Positions 31,517 through 45,642 of a stretch of DNA of 64,000 nucleotides are shown one piece after another. Below the pieces are notes generated by a model. The model had not been told where the DNA came from. It searched no databases and saw only the letters and a list, made by a program, of their open reading frames with translations. The DNA is taken from the NCBI GenBank assembly GCA_963971535.1, contig OZ020590.1, positions 153,864,034 through 153,928,033 of the forward strand, read 5' to 3'. Positions within the stretch are counted from its first letter, which is position 1, and every line of letters starts with the position of its first letter. Source of the stretch: Notolepis coatsorum. Its lineage: Eukaryota > Chordata > Actinopteri > Aulopiformes > Paralepididae. The translations under genes were made by a program, and so were the position numbers.

Positions 31517-32423
31517 GGGATGCGGATGACGCAGGACGGAGAAGGAAGGAGGCGGGAGGAACAGACGCGGAGCTTGCAGCAGAGATTGGAGGGAGCCCGC
31601 AGGTGGATCAGAGTGGGAGACCGAAACCGGAGGGAGGAGAGAGGAGAAGGCGGAGGTGAAACGTGACGGAGCGAGGACGGAGACGGATGAGGAGGCCAGA
31701 CGGAGAGGAGGCGAACGGATGAGTACACGCACAAGAGATTGAAAAAACTATTCAAATAGAGACAAAGTATAGAAACTGAAATAACATATGCATAAGCACA
31801 CATTCCCAGGTAGAGGCAGGATATAGAAATGAACGTAACGTATACATGGACACATAATACACAAGCTGATGGAGGAAATAAATGGAAATATAACTAGGTT
31901 TGATAGGCGAGACACAGAACATACTGAAACAGATACATAGACACACGCTGTGAGTAACACAGTTGGGAGGGATTAAGGGGATAAATGGACATCACATAGA
32001 AAATAGAGGAGAGGAAAAGAAAGTAATAAGGGGTACACGGGAGACACCGCACACGGATATGGGAGGAAGGAGGGACAATGAAACATATGAGTCACATTGA
32101 GAGGGACCAAGAAAAGAGGGTCTTTGATCAAAAGGAAGGACAGAGCGCTTTTGACCAGGAGCTCGAAAGCAAAAAAAAAACAGTAAGAAAGCTGGACAAA
32201 TATGACGAGCGATTGGGGGCAAGGGTTTCCAACCCCCAAGCCGTCAGGAGGGGGCCCCTCGCTAGGAGGGCAATTACCCCTCACCCACCAGCAGGGGACA
32301 GGGGGGGGGACAGGGACCCCCCGAACGCCTTGGGAGCACTTTATGTAAAGTTTATGTTTTTTATTTATGTTAATCATTATATGTATTCGGTGAAGAGAGC
32401 GGAGGCTCCAACCGGAGGGGGGA
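31517..32423 (+). other. LINE A inter-ORF spacer
   Basis: Purine-rich on the plus strand, without a sizeable functional-looking frame. It connects ORF1 and ORF2 of LINE A. Confidence 0.6.
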
Positions 32424-33858
32424 ATGAGTGTGACATGGGGGGGACTGACAGACGAAAGAAGAAGAAAGATGACAAGGGTTAAAGGTATAAAAATGATGTT
32501 GTTAAACGTTAATGGAATGAATAATGCGATAAAAAGGGGCAAAGTGATGTTGAAATGTAAAAAAAGTGAGATGGAAGTGATTTTTCTGCAGGAGACACAT
32601 TTGGTAGCACAGGGTCATGAGAAACTGAAGAGATTTGGATATGAAAATGCATACTATAGTTCCTTTGAACAAAACCCGAGGAGAGGAGTAATCACGTTAA
32701 TCAAAAACACAGTCAAATTTGAATTGATCAAGGAAGTAAGAGACAAGGAGGGAAGGTTTGTTCTGGTGAAGGGGAAAATGGAGGGCCAAATGGTTACGTT
32801 AGTAAATGTTTATGCACCCCCAGAGAGTGAGAGGGATTTATATGAGACCATTTTTGACATGATAGTGATGGAACTAGAAGGGATATTGATATGTACGGGA
32901 GATTTTAACGTAGTACTGAATCACGACCTAGACACCACGAGTACTAGAAAAGGACGGGCGCCCATCAGTAGATATATGAATATTCAGATGACGGAAATGG
33001 GAATTACAGACGTTTGGAGGGGGATGCACGCCATGGACAGGGAATACACACATTACTCACACCCACACGTGACATATGCGAGAATAGACTACTTTTTGAT
33101 GACGACGGGGGACAGTTACAGGGCACGGGAGAGCAGTATAGGAGTGGCGGACATATCGGATCACAGTGCCATATATCTGACAGTAGATCTAGAAGGGAGA
33201 CGGAGGAACACGATTTGGAGACTAAATGTAGGAATATTAAATAACAAGGGGGTGGTGAGTCAGATCAAGGAGGAGATAGCCAGATATAAGGAAGAAAATG
33301 ACAACGGGGCGGTAGACCCGAACATTCTATGGGACACACTGAAGGTAGTGATAAGGGGGAAATTGATGGAAAAAACAGCAATGCTGAAGAAGGCCAGAAC
33401 GGAGACATATCACAATCTGATAGGGAAGCTGAAGAAGCTAGAGGGGAGACACCAGATATCAAAAGAACAGGAAACGCTCTGAGAAATCAAAGAAGTAAAG
33501 GTCAGGATAAATAGGGAATTATTGACGGAAATAGAAAAGAAAGCGAGGTTCATGAAACAAACGTACTATGAAGGGGGACCAAAAGCGACCAGACTGTTGG
33601 CTAGGAGAATTAGAACGCAACAGAAGTTGAACACGATACACACAATAAGGGATACAAAGACTAATGAAATATTGAGGGACCCAGCTGAAATAGAGAGGAC
33701 ATTTAGAGAATACTATGAGAAATTATACACACAGCCAAAAGCAGCGGGAGAAGAGGAAATAGAAACATATCTGGAGAAGCTAGAGTTACCATCGATAGGG
33801 AAAGAACAGAATGAAGAATTAAATAAAATAATTACGGAACAAGAACTCAAAGTAAGAA
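32424..33858 (+). pseudogene. LINE A ORF2p N-terminus: APE-type endonuclease
   Basis: Starts ATG 32424. Endonuclease motifs in order: LLNVNGMNN, FLQETHLV, VNVYAPPES, CTGDFNVVL, RIDYFLM and ISDHSAI, the catalytic set of apurinic-endonuclease-like LINE nucleases. A single in-frame TGA at 33480-33482 breaks it. The same frame continues (LTEIEKKARFMKQTYYEGG) through the pre-RT region until LINE B interrupts it at 33859. Confidence 0.88.
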
Positions 33859-34129
33859 GGAGCTGCCGTTCCGTTTCCGGTGGCTGTGACACGTTTGGTT
33901 GCTTCTCTCCGGCTGCTCCCATTAATCTAATATAAGTATTCCGATGGACTTTTGCTGCTAATTAATTATAATCTCTTTGTCCTGAGAAAGACTTTTATAT
34001 TTTTTGCTGTGTGATACCTCGTTGAACTTGAACTATCAAAGCTTGTAAGAGCGCAAGACGACACAATCTGGATTGACTACACCTGTTGGTCTAACGAGCC
34101 ACGTACAGGCGCACCTGCTGCTGTTCACC

Positions 34130-34978
34130 ATGGCTCAAGGCACACGCCACGGTAAATCTTTCACTGCTGAAATGGCTACGGTAATGCGTGAAATTGTGAG
34201 AGAAGAAATCACTTCAGCCTTGGATATTAAATTGGCTTCAGTTAATACAAGTCTGGATAAGCTAAAGACCCAGATGGGCTCCTGTATTGACAGAATGAAT
34301 GACCATGACCAGGCCAGTGTGGAAGCTGATGTGAGAATCTCTGAGCTGGAGCGTCGCCAGAATGCGATAATGGAAGAAAATAAATGTCTGCGACAGAAGA
34401 CAGAACAGCTCGAGAATCACAGCCGAAAGTTTAATATAAGAATTTTCGGGCTCTCTGCTGGTATTGAAGCTGGTAACCCCACTGCCTATACCACCAAGCT
34501 CCTGTATGAGATGTTTGGAGATGACTTTATTGGACCCGCTCCAGTCGTGTGTGTGGCGCACCGCACGGGCCCTGTGAAGAATGCTCCTCGTTGCATGATT
34601 GCGAGGCTATACAGTCTTGAGGTCAAAAGAAAGATTGTTCGACAAGCAGCAGAATCAAAATCCATAAGCTACAATGGGGCAAAGATCAGCATTTTTCCCG
34701 ATGTTAATCCCGAAATCCTTAAGCAAAGATCTGAATTTAAAGAGGTGAGATCTGAGCTGCGAAGGCTTGATATCAGATGTGGATTTATCAACCCATCGTC
34801 GTCAACACTCATCCTAACTTTCCAAGATGTGACACACAAGTTTCCTACGGCGGAGCTTGCTCAGGGCTTTTTTGACAACTACATAAAGCCCACGGATGTT
34901 GAGGCGGAGGGCAACAAGGATAATGCTTCTCAGAGCAAGGAGAGAGAAGAGGGGACGTCTCAGGAGGGAGACGTCTAG
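34130..34978 (+). CDS. LINE B ORF1p, L1-type RNA-binding protein
   Basis: 282 aa. The ATG at 34130 is chosen because it has an ideal vertebrate context (caccatgg); upstream in-frame sequence has no ATG. Coiled coil about 15-98, then RRM from about 101 (KFNIRIFGLSAG), then a basic C-terminal domain and an acidic/Lys tail. It is unlike LINE A ORF1p in sequence but has the same architecture. The frame is intact although ORF2 is damaged. Confidence 0.85.
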   Translation: MAQGTRHGKSFTAEMATVMREIVREEITSALDIKLASVNTSLDKLKTQMGSCIDRMNDHDQASVEADVRISELERRQNAIMEENKCLRQKTEQLENHSRKFNIRIFGLSAGIEAGNPTAYTTKLLYEMFGDDFIGPAPVVCVAHRTGPVKNAPRCMIARLYSLEVKRKIVRQAAESKSISYNGAKISIFPDVNPEILKQRSEFKEVRSELRRLDIRCGFINPSSSTLILTFQDVTHKFPTAELAQGFFDNYIKPTDVEAEGNKDNASQSKEREEGTSQEGDV

Positions 34979-35841
34979 AGCAGCAAATGGTGAATTATCT
35001 ATTAATCGGCGCAAGGACATTACAAGAAAGCAGGTATCAAAATGATCTATTGTCTATTATAACCTGCTGAGTAACCTCACGCTGATATTGGCTATTAAGT
35101 AATATCAGAAAACCCGACATGGTCTAATGGACTCTTTATTTTAATTTATTTCTCTCAAATGTTGTCCAATAGCCTCTCTGCTTATATGAGGTGGGGTTCC
35201 TTACTTCTTTTTCTCTTCCCCCCCCCCCACTTGCTATTTGCTTGCAGTTCTCCTGTTTATATATACATATAAACAGGCTTTGTCAATTTTTTTTGTCGTG
35301 TTAAAAAAGTAGCTTATTGGTGCTTTATGGCTCACTATTAATAGGCCTTATTGCAAATCCCCTCTCTTTTCGAGGCATCTACAGTTTATAGCCTACATAT
35401 TTGGTTTTTATTTCCATCATAATTATTATTATTGGCTATTCAGCTTTTTTTTTTTCTCTTTCTTTTTTTTATGATTACTATTAGGCATACAAAATTTCGT
35501 TAGTGCTATAACTATGTCATTAATATTTCTTGTTTTGGGGAGGGTTTTGGTATATTTACTATTTATAATTTTGTATCTGAAATTCAATAGGCTTTTTTTG
35601 TTTTTTTTGCTTCAATGTTTTTTATAATAATTAGGTTGGTAACACACTTGCATATGCTCCATATAAATGTTTTCTATAGTCGTCTTTTTTTCATTTTTTT
35701 TTTTTCATTACTTAAGTTCTACCCTTGAGCACTCCTTTGAAATTAATGATTATTATTTTATGAATTTCGTTTAGTGTTAAATATTGGTTACTTAATAATG
35801 TTCTATTTTCTCCCCCTTTCTTTTGTTTACTTCCTTTGCAT

Positions 35842-35851
35842 GGTATGTATA

Positions 35852-35926
<75 letters not shown>

Positions 35927-35975
35927 ATATATATATGTATATATATATATATGTATGTGTGTATGCATGTATATA
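35842..35975. repeat. (AT)n microsatellite with tgtatg interruptions
   Basis: Long alternating at/ta run broken by gtgtgtatata and atgtatgtgtg segments. Confidence 0.95.
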
Positions 35976-36060
35976 TATATTTACATTTAATCGTTTTGTC
36001 ATTTGAGTTTTCCAGCAAAAAATCATAATAATTGAATCTAGTGTGTAAATTACTACCTTC

Positions 36061-36258
<198 letters not shown>

Positions 36259-37219
36259 TACTTGTTTTCTTCCTGTTTTTTTTCGATTCATTATTTGTTT
36301 TTCCATTACTAAAATTCTCCTCAAACTAAATGTACTATAGTTTAGTATATAAACACTTGCAATAACAAAATACTTAACAGATGATAGACAATATCACACA
36401 TTCATAGTCACCATATTTTGATGGTTAAATAAAATGCTACTAGGCGATATTATCAGTGCTATTTATTATTGCTGTTTCTTATTTGTTTTTACTTTTACTC
36501 AAGAACACCAATTATTTAATGGTGATACCAACAAAGTAAAAGTAATTGTCATACTTTTGGCCAATACTCCTTTTATTTTTACCTGCTGCTCTTCATAGTT
36601 TTTTTTTTTTTTTCAGTTATTATTTTCTTTTTTTTCTTTTATCTTAACCACCATCTGCATAGTCCATCATAGGATTCATCTGGGTGGTGTAGTTCTGCGA
36701 GGTCTCTCTGTGCAGAGGGACATAGTTAAGCTATCTAAGATACTTATTAATTGGATAAACACAACGTTTTTTTTGTTTTTTAATATTATTTTTATCAATT
36801 TGACAAATGTCATAAAGATATATTCCAACTGAATAGTTGCTTAGACACCTGTTAATCAATACTGTTTATTCCAATTGCACAGAGAGCCGACTAGCACACA
36901 GCCACCCACTGGGACATGAGCCCACTGGGACATTTGCAGCTATGTCACAACCCTGTGTTAGATATACAGGGTGGGGAGGATCTACGTGGGAGGGGCACCA
37001 ATCACCTTTGTTTTTTCTTGTTTTTTTTGTTTTGTATTTGAAGTTTTTGTACTGTTTTTTAAATTTCTTACAGATTTTTTTTGTTAAGATGGGGTGGGTT
37101 ATATGGGCCTTTTTTTTCCTTATGTGCATACTTTGGGCATCTCGTCAACAAAGACCAAATTTGGGTTATCTATTAGTACAGATTAATATACTTTTGAATT
37201 ATTTTATTTCATATTATAA

Positions 37220-40200
37220 ATGTCGTCTTTAGCTATTTTTTCATGGAACGTTAAAGGTCTTAACAATTCCATTAAAAGGGCTAGCTGTCTTGATACTATA
37301 TCAAGAAATCGAGTTGAAATATGCATGTTTCAAGAAACGCACTTGCTTGAAGGAGATATGCACAAATTAGAAAATCAGCGTTATAAAGTGGCTTCTTCTG
37401 CTTCAGCTTTGAATAAAACCAAAGGGGTTGCTATAATCATTGATAAAAAATGCAAAATTACCATCATAGGCAAAGGCAGTGATCAAGAAGGAAGAATAGC
37501 TTTTCTAAAATGTATTCATAATGGTAAGAAAATTGCGTTTATTAATGTCTATGCACCCAACTGTTACTGTATGAACCAGACTTTTTTCAATCATTGAATA
37601 AAATCCTAATGGAACTAGCTGATTTCCAGTTGATTATTGGGTCGGATATGAATTCTGTTTTGGATCATACCTGGGATAAATCAAAAGCAGTTAATCATAA
37701 TGCTCGCTCGACAAACGCTTTAAAGCACTTGCTATCTGACTTTAATCTTATTGATATTTGGCGGGTTCATAATCCAGGCAACAGGGAGTATACTTTTTTC
37801 TCTAATAGACATCTATCATTTTCCCGTATTGATTTAGTTTTAATATCAGCATCCTTATTTTCAGACGTAAAAAAAATTGAAATCCGACCTATGAGTTTAT
37901 CAGATCACCATGCCTATTTCTGTCAATTTCAATTCAGCCAGGCTAAGAAAAAGGCCACAAGATGGCGCTTTAACTGCTCTTTATTGGATAATCCAGTATT
38001 CTGTGAGCAATTTCAGTCTGAGCTAGCCCAATTTTTTATGTTTAATAATAACTCCGTGGATGATTTCAGGATACTTTGGGACGCTACGAAAGGCTTTGTC
38101 AGAAATAATGCTATTACTTTCTCTTCAAGTCTTAATAAATCTCAGCTAAAACGAATATCGGAATTAGAAACCATGCTGTCTACCTTGGACCTATCTCAAC
38201 AGAGGCATTACTCTCAACAGACTGCCGCCACACTAGCCAATGTTAAGAGTGAACTAAACGATCTTATCAGGAAAAGAGCAGAATCCTCCATCCATAAAGG
38301 TAGAGTAAACCAATACTTTCATGGTAGTTGACCGAGTCAAATATTGGCCAACAAACTACGCAATAGTGATCTTGTAGGAAATATTACTACTGTTACATCA
38401 GAAAATGGTGAGCTGCTTACAGATCCAAAATTAATCAATACAAGATTTGCAAAATTTTATAATGATTTATATACTACAGAAGGCGAGCGTCCCTCTGAAG
38501 AGATTGAATCCTTTTTAAGTGGCCTTAACCTCTCTGTTTTGTCACCAGTTGAATCAAGTTTAATGGGTGCTCCTATATCATTGCAAGAACTCAAAACATC
38601 TCTGGAAACTATGAATAAAGGCAAGTCTCCAGGGTGGGATGGCATTCCCCCAGAATTTTATTTGCGGTTCTGGGACGTCTTAGGCCCGCTACTACTTGAG
38701 ATGATTAATATATCCATATCTAAAGGCTCCTTAGGGAGAGACGTGAATATGTCCCTAATCTCTCTTTTATTAAAAAAAGGTAAAGATCCAAACCAGTGTT
38801 CTAATTGGCGCCCTATTTCTTTAATTAATACAGATGCCAAACTATTTTCTAAAGTATTATCTTGCCGTCTTGAAAAGTTTTTACCTAAACTGATTCACCC
38901 AGATCAAAGTGGTTTTGTTAAAAAAAGGCTTTCGTCTGATAATTTGCGACGTCTCCTTCACATTGTCAACTCCGCCTCTCAAGCTAAAGTGTCGTCAGCT
39001 GTTCTCTCTGTTGACGCAGAGAAGGCCTTTGACCGTCTGGAGTGGACCTATCTTTGGGCTGTACTGAAACATATGGGACTAGGTCAAAATTTTATAAATA
39101 TGGTAAAAATAATATTTTCTAATCCATCAGCCAGTGTCATAACCGGAGATATTAGTTCTCCTCCTTTCAAAATCACTCGTGGAAGTAGGCAAGGGGATCC
39201 GATCTCTGCAAGCTTGTTTATTTTATCCCTTGAACCTTTAGCCCAAGCTATACGGCAATCAGAAAACATTAAGCCAATCTCTGTAAATTCTACTGATCAT
39301 CATATTTCGCTTTATGCGGATGACATCTTGTTATATATGGAGAATGTATCTCAGTCTCTCTCAAGCCTCCTGAAAATCTTTGAAAAATTCAGTTCAATTT
39401 CAAGTTATAAAATAAACTGGACCAAATCAGCACTAATGTACCTAAGAACCACTCCTAACTCTGTGCTTGACCATGAGATCCCGGTTGTAACACAATTTAA
39501 ATATCTTGGTATTGATATATTTCCTTCAATTGAAAAAATTGTGTCCGTAAACTACAATAGAACCATTAGGTCAATCATAAATGATCTCAATCGATGGTGT
39601 AATATACCCGTCTCCCTTTCCGGAAGAGTCTCTATTATCAAAATGAACATATTACCTCGAGTAAACTTCTGTAGTTCCATGATTCCTATTGCCCCACCTG
39701 TTGCTCATTGGGAAAATTTACATAGAGCAGTCTCAAAATTTATATGGCGAGGCAAGCGAGCTCGGGTTAAACTTACTACCTTACAAAATGAGCGGCAATC
39801 TGGTGGTTTAACTGTGCCAAATTTTAAGTTATATTTTCAAGCGTTATCATTTCGTCCTCTGTTGAGTTGGTTTAATTTAAATTCTGAGGCCCCCTGGCTT
39901 AATATTGAAAAACATATTGTGGCGCCGATTCGTTTACAAGACATTGTCTTTACAGATATTTCACTAAAGCAATGTAGATTACGTTATGGTCCGATAATAG
40001 CGCATGCCATATCTTTATGGCGCAAATATGAAAAGTTACTTAATTGGGATACTAAGTGGCATGAACAGACTCCCTTATTTCATAACCCGTTTTTGCTTAG
40101 CGGAGGCCGCAGTTTTGTAGCTCAATCATGGTCCAACTGTGGCATTCATGTACTTGGCGATGTTATGGAGGACAATGGTCTAAGAACATTCTCAGATCTG

Positions 40201-40984
40201 AAAGAGTCATACTTACCTGGCACCTCCTTTTTTTTATATTTACAGCTCCGCTCGGCTATGCGAGCCTATGGAGTTCCATGGACCAAACCAACTACTCACC
40301 CGTTAATTACTTTCTCTAAAAAAACTGCAGGTCTCTCCAAAGGACAAGTCTCTATAATTTATAAAGATCTATCACAAAGATGTACTTCGTTAATACCTGT
40401 TATCCAATCGTGGAGCACAGAATTGGGATTAGAACACCATCACTATCAATTGGAACAGAGTTTGGGGAAATGTTACTATGGCATCACGAAACCCAAATCA
40501 TCAGCAGATTCATTTCAATTTTGTCCATAAAACATATTTAACCCCCCAGAAAGCTTATAGAATGAGACGTGCTATGTCACCAAACTGTACACTTTGTTCT
40601 CTAAATACTACTGGTACTTTTACACATATGATGTGGGAATGCCCCACAGTTAAAAGTTTCTGGGAACAGATAACTAATTATCTATCTAAAGTATTACAAA
40701 AACATATTCCCTGTTGTCCCAAATTACTTCTCCTTAATGATGATGATTATTTAGCTTTAAGTATTGTTCAGAGACGATTTTGGCTGGCAGGAAGTACTGC
40801 TGCAAAAAAAATGTTGGCGCTGCGATGGCAAGCTCCACACTCTCTGCCCTTTAATCACTGGAAACAGTTATTAGCTGATGTTGTAACAATGGAGCTTTCT
40901 ACAGCTAGATTAAATGGGGCAAGATATCAAACAATAGATAGCTGGAACCATATTCTCTATCAAGTTAGGACCTTCAATATATAG
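37220..40984 (+). pseudogene. LINE B ORF2p: endonuclease, RT and C-terminal zinc motif (broken)
   Basis: Starts ATG 37220 (SWNVKGLNN, FQETHL, FINVYAPN). A frameshift near 37590 separates it from the rest of the endonuclease (GSDMNSVLDH, RIDLVLIS, SLSDHHAY). A TGA at 38329-38331 precedes the RT frame (38344-40530), which shows SPGWDGIPPEFY, NWRPISLIN, DQSGFVKKR, DAEKAFDRLEW, GSRQGDPISASLF and the YADD box. A second frameshift near 40470 leads into the C-terminal part (MSPNCTLCS, HMMWEC) ending at 40984. The stop at 38329 and the 40470 shift recur in the downstream copy, so they predate the duplication. Confidence 0.88.
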
Positions 40985-41112
40985 CTAGCAGGACATAACT
41001 AATAATCTGTATAATTCCTTTTAGTTTTTTTTTTATTTTTCTTGGTCTTTGTTGAAAGTTTTGTTCAATTAATTTTCTTCTCAGGCCTATGACGGGGTGG
41101 GTTGGGTGGGGG

Positions 41113-41266
<154 letters not shown>

Positions 41267-41483
41267 TATTTATTTTTTGTCAACGGTGGTTGGTGCAGGG
41301 GTTAGGGGGTAGGAGTTTTTTATTTTAAATGAGGCAAGGGGCAAGCCAATGCATGTAATTGGCAAATAATTTAAATTTATGTTTTTATGTGCATTATATG
41401 TGCATTGTATGTGTATTATATATCCTGCCTTTTCTTCCAAAAAATGAAATAAAAATATATATTAAAAAAAAAAAAAAAAAAAA

Positions 41484-41910
41484 CTGGAAGATGCAATTAG
41501 TAGAGCTAAAAACAACAAGTCTCCGGGGAGCGACGGATTCCCATCGGAATTCTACAAGACATTTAGAACTGAATTAGCACCCATATTAGGGGCGGCGTTC
41601 AGACACACGATGGAAGAGGGGAAAATGCCCCCCCTCGTGGAAGGAAGCCATAATCACCACGATACCGAAGGAAGGGAAGGATAGGGAATTATGTAGTAGT
41701 TTCAGACCTGTGTCCATACTTAACGTAGATTACAAGATGTATACATCGATAATATCAAAAAGATTTGAGATGTTTATGCCAGACATTATAGATGAAGATC
41801 AAACTGGATTTATTAAAGGGAGACAGACACAGGACAACGTGAGAAAGACATTACACATAGTAGAGGAGATACAAAAACAAGGGGGTAGCGCGGTACTGAT
41901 TAGCCTAGAT
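41484..41910 (+). pseudogene. LINE A ORF2p RT fragment before the hAT
   Basis: LINE A resumes with the RT N-terminal region ([40 protein letters not shown]). A C-run at about 41629-41635 has 7 bases against 9 in copy 2, which shifts the frame here. It ends in VLISLD at the hAT insertion. Confidence 0.85.
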
Positions 41911-41998
41911 CAGGGGTGGCCAACCCGCGGCTCGCGAGCCGCATGCGGCTCTTTGCCCGTCAATGTGCGGCTCTTCCATCAATAAAAAAAAATTAAAA

Positions 41999-42040
<42 letters not shown>

Positions 42041-43612
42041 ACTTTTTTTTTTTTTATGTCACTCATTCCATAAGGACGTAGAATAAACATTTACAATTTT
42101 TTTTTAAATGATCCATTTGCATGTTCTTGGTATCTGAATCTAGGGACATATATGGATCAGTGTCAGAAATAGTGTAGGAAATAGGCTTGAGAAAATTGTA
42201 ATGAACCAAAGGAGAATATCAATTCTATTTAAAAAAAAAATTATCTTTGACTGTAAATAACACCATGCTAAAATTGACCAGACCTGAAAAATCTAAGCAA
42301 ATGAATAAAGGGAAGATGATTAAACAGAAGGTTTTGTAGATACAGTACTGAATTCTGCCATCTTTTTTATAATGTAAATTTCTCCACCATTTTTCATCAT
42401 ATTGCAACACCGTTTTTTGCAAGACGTTCACAGAAAGGTAGAGAAACTAACTGCGTTCTGTTTTATGGCAATAACGTTCAGGTTTGTGGGAGATGATCCC
42501 AAAAAATAAGAGAAATTAAAAAGTAAATCCAGAAGTCAGATGATTGACAGGGGCTGGTGTGAGCTGGGTAGGGTAGTTTTTCGAAATTTGAAAGCCCTGA
42601 GTCTCTTCCTTCAAAAGACTACACTCACTTTTGGCTGTGCCACTTCCTCCTGTCAATATGCGCCGGTTTCCGACTCAATGCCCTGAGATTTCTATAATCT
42701 TATATTTCACTAATAACAGTTAAAATAATTGGTAAACAAACATAATGCTGAAAATATACACTTTTACTGTATATCTCGGGCTTAAGAGGTTAACCCTGTG
42801 AGGCCCAAATTAAAAAGAAATTAGCAACTTCAGAGGCCAGAGGGTGGGACATATAAACACATTTACTATCAAATAGCATTGTGAGGCTGAACAACAGGAC
42901 CAATTGACTATACATGTGCTTAAAGGGGAACTATCTTATAAATGGCTTTTTTCAGTGTTTACCATTGTTTCTTAGCTATGTGGACTTATATTAATAGGAT
43001 ATATGTCTCTAATTCTCATATTGGCGAATTCTTCCAATTCTCCTCTCACAATATTCACCCTCACTGAACTGAGTCATCTGAAAATGTGCATATCTGTGAT
43101 GTCAGAGATTTCTCAGCTGCATAATAATGTGGCAGTTGATGTGGCAGTTGGCACCAGGCCACACAGTGGTTGGAGCCCAGCCTCAAAACGGCTTAAGATC
43201 TTGAGGTAGAAAAATGCGGTTTTTAGTACTTGATTAGAAATACAAAACAATGCATTTTTTTTTGAAAAAAACCTAGGTGTTCCATAGACTCACAGGAATT
43301 GTGTAAAAGTGCCCAAATAGTGAAAGAAATAGTAAAATAGTTTAAAATTTTTTAAATAATTTTTTTTTTAAATGGCTAAAAGTGATTTTGTAATTTTGCA
43401 ACCGTGGGTCTCACAGGGTACTTTTAACCCTGTGAGTCCCAAATAAAAAAGACATTAGCAACTTCAGAGGCCAGAGGGTGAGACCTATAAACACATGAAG
43501 GGTGCCGTGACTGAAAAAAAAGGTTGAGAAACGCTGGTATATGGTGTGGCTCTTTGTGGTACCACAGTCATTTTTTTGTGGCTCTTAGTCTCTGACTGGT
43601 TGGCCACCCCTG
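41911..43612. mobile_element. non-autonomous hAT DNA transposon
   Basis: Perfect 15-bp terminal inverted repeats (caggggtggccaacc and ggttggccacccctg) with a perfect 8-bp target duplication, gcctagat (41903-41910 and 43613-43620), the hallmark of hAT transposition. It is 1,702 bp with no transposase frame; the interior is AT-rich. The homologous site in copy 2 (51289-51296) is empty, which proves the boundaries. Confidence 0.95.
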
Positions 43613-45642
43613 GCCTAGATGCAGAAAAAGCGTTCGACAGTGTGAGCTGGACATTTTTATATAAAACATTGATGAGGTTCGGACTGAACGGGAGGGCGAT
43701 GAAGATGATCAAGGCGCTATATCAAGAACCGACAGCGAGGGTTAAGGTGAATGGCAGCTTGACGGATAGAATCAGATTAGAGAGGGCTACCAGACAGGGA
43801 TGTTGTCTCTCACCGACGCTCTTCGCCGTTTTCATAGAACCACTGGCACAACTGATCAGACAGACCGAGGACATCAAGGGAGTAAGGATAAAGGGAACGG
43901 AATATAAACTAGGCCTATTTGCAGACGACGTGATAGTATACATGAGGCAACCAGAAAAGAGCTTCCCGGCACTGATGGATCTACTGAAGGAATATGGCCA
44001 CTACTCAGGATACAAACTAAACGTGACAAAGACACAGACCTTAGCATGGAACTATTCTCCAACGACGGAAATTAGAGAACAGTACGGGATAAGATGGGAC
44101 ATGGACAAGATTAAATACTTAGGGGTGAACATCACGAGAGGGGTGGAGAAACTGTTTGAGGCGAATTATACACAGATAAATCAGAACATCAAGAGAGACC
44201 TAGAGAGATGGACAGTAATGCCCTTGGACTTCAATTCAAGAATAGAGGTCATTAAAATGAACATACTATCAAGGTTACTGTACCTATTCCAGTCACTACC
44301 GATACAAATACCACAGAATCAATTCAGGGAGTGGGACAGACTGATATCGAGGTTCATATGGGCGGGGAGAAGACCACGGGTCAGATATAAAACACTACAA
44401 CTACCAAAGGAAGAGGGAGGGATGGCAGTACCCAGCCTACAAGATTATTACTATGCAGCACAACTGAGAGCAGTGACGTGCTGGTGTAACGACAGATATG
44501 AAGCAAGATGGAAAGACATTGAAAAAGAAGGGGAGGGATACAAGGTACAAGCTCTGGTGGGAGATAGGGAACTATTTAAAGAAAAAGAGGGACTATTAGA
44601 TCCAATCACCAAATGCACCTTGACCATATGGAACAGAGTAGTAAAAACACACAAATTGGAGAAGCAGTCAGGGGTCCTGAGATGGGTAGCACATGACAAG
44701 AGATTCAAACCAGGGAGGTTAGACCATGGATTCAGAAGGTGGGAGAGGGGGGGGGCAACAGCGATATGCAAAATGATAGAGAAGGGAGAAATGCAGACAC
44801 TACAAAAATTAAAGGAGAAATTTGGACTAGAAAACAGGGACCACTTCAGATATCTACAGGTTAGAGACTACTACAACAAAGAAATAAGGGGGGCCAAAGA
44901 CGAGGAACAGAATGGAATAATAAAGATGATAGTATGGGCATATGAAGGGGGGCAAGGAAGAGTAATATCAGCAATATACCGGGCTATAATGACCAGCAAG
45001 GGACACACGACCGATTATATAAGGGAGAAATGGGAGAGAGAACTAGAGATAGGAATAACAGGGAAGGAATGGGGGAACATATGCGAGGTACAACATTCAA
45101 CAACAGGATCGAGAATATGGAAAGAATTTGGATGGAAAAACATAATCAGATTCTTTATAACCCCAGAGCTGAAGGGAAAATATGCACCAACACAAAAAGC
45201 ATGCTGGAGGATGTGTGGGAAGGAGGGGGCAAATCACACGCACATATTCTGGGGATGTCAGAAGCTGAAGGGGTATTGGGAGGAGATAGGGGAAGCAATG
45301 ATCAGAATATTAGGATACGGGCTACCACAAACAGGACTGGTGCTTTACTTAGGAGACCTGACACATGAGGGAATACAAGGGGGGGACAAATATTTAATAA
45401 AGATAATGTTGATAGCGGCCAGAAAAGCAATAACGAGACTGTGGTACAAGGAAGACCCACCGACAATAGCAAAATGGGTAGGAATAGTGGAAGAAATACA
45501 GGATATGGAAAGGATAACACACATGCTGAGGTTACAGGAAGAGAAATTTGGGGAAAGATGGGGAAAGTGGGAGGATTATAAAAGGAACGAGAACGACATC
45601 ACAGAGGAAGAACCAAATGCAACACAAGAGAGCGAAGGGTAA
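43613..45642 (+). pseudogene. LINE A ORF2p RT and C-terminal part, copy 1
   Basis: Continues straight from the hAT with DAEKAFDSVSW, ATRQGCCLSPTLF and the FADD catalytic box. The thumb and the L1-type C-terminal Cys/His motif follow (CWRMCGKEG, HTHIFWGC), ending at 45642. It is uninterrupted over this span, so apart from the insertions this LINE A copy has only the TGA at 33480 and the C-run shift. Confidence 0.88.

Noticed and set aside
31448..32542. Minus-strand frames opposite the LINE A spacer
   Set aside because: Low-complexity Ser/Pro/Phe-rich shadows of a purine-rich plus strand with no domain signature.
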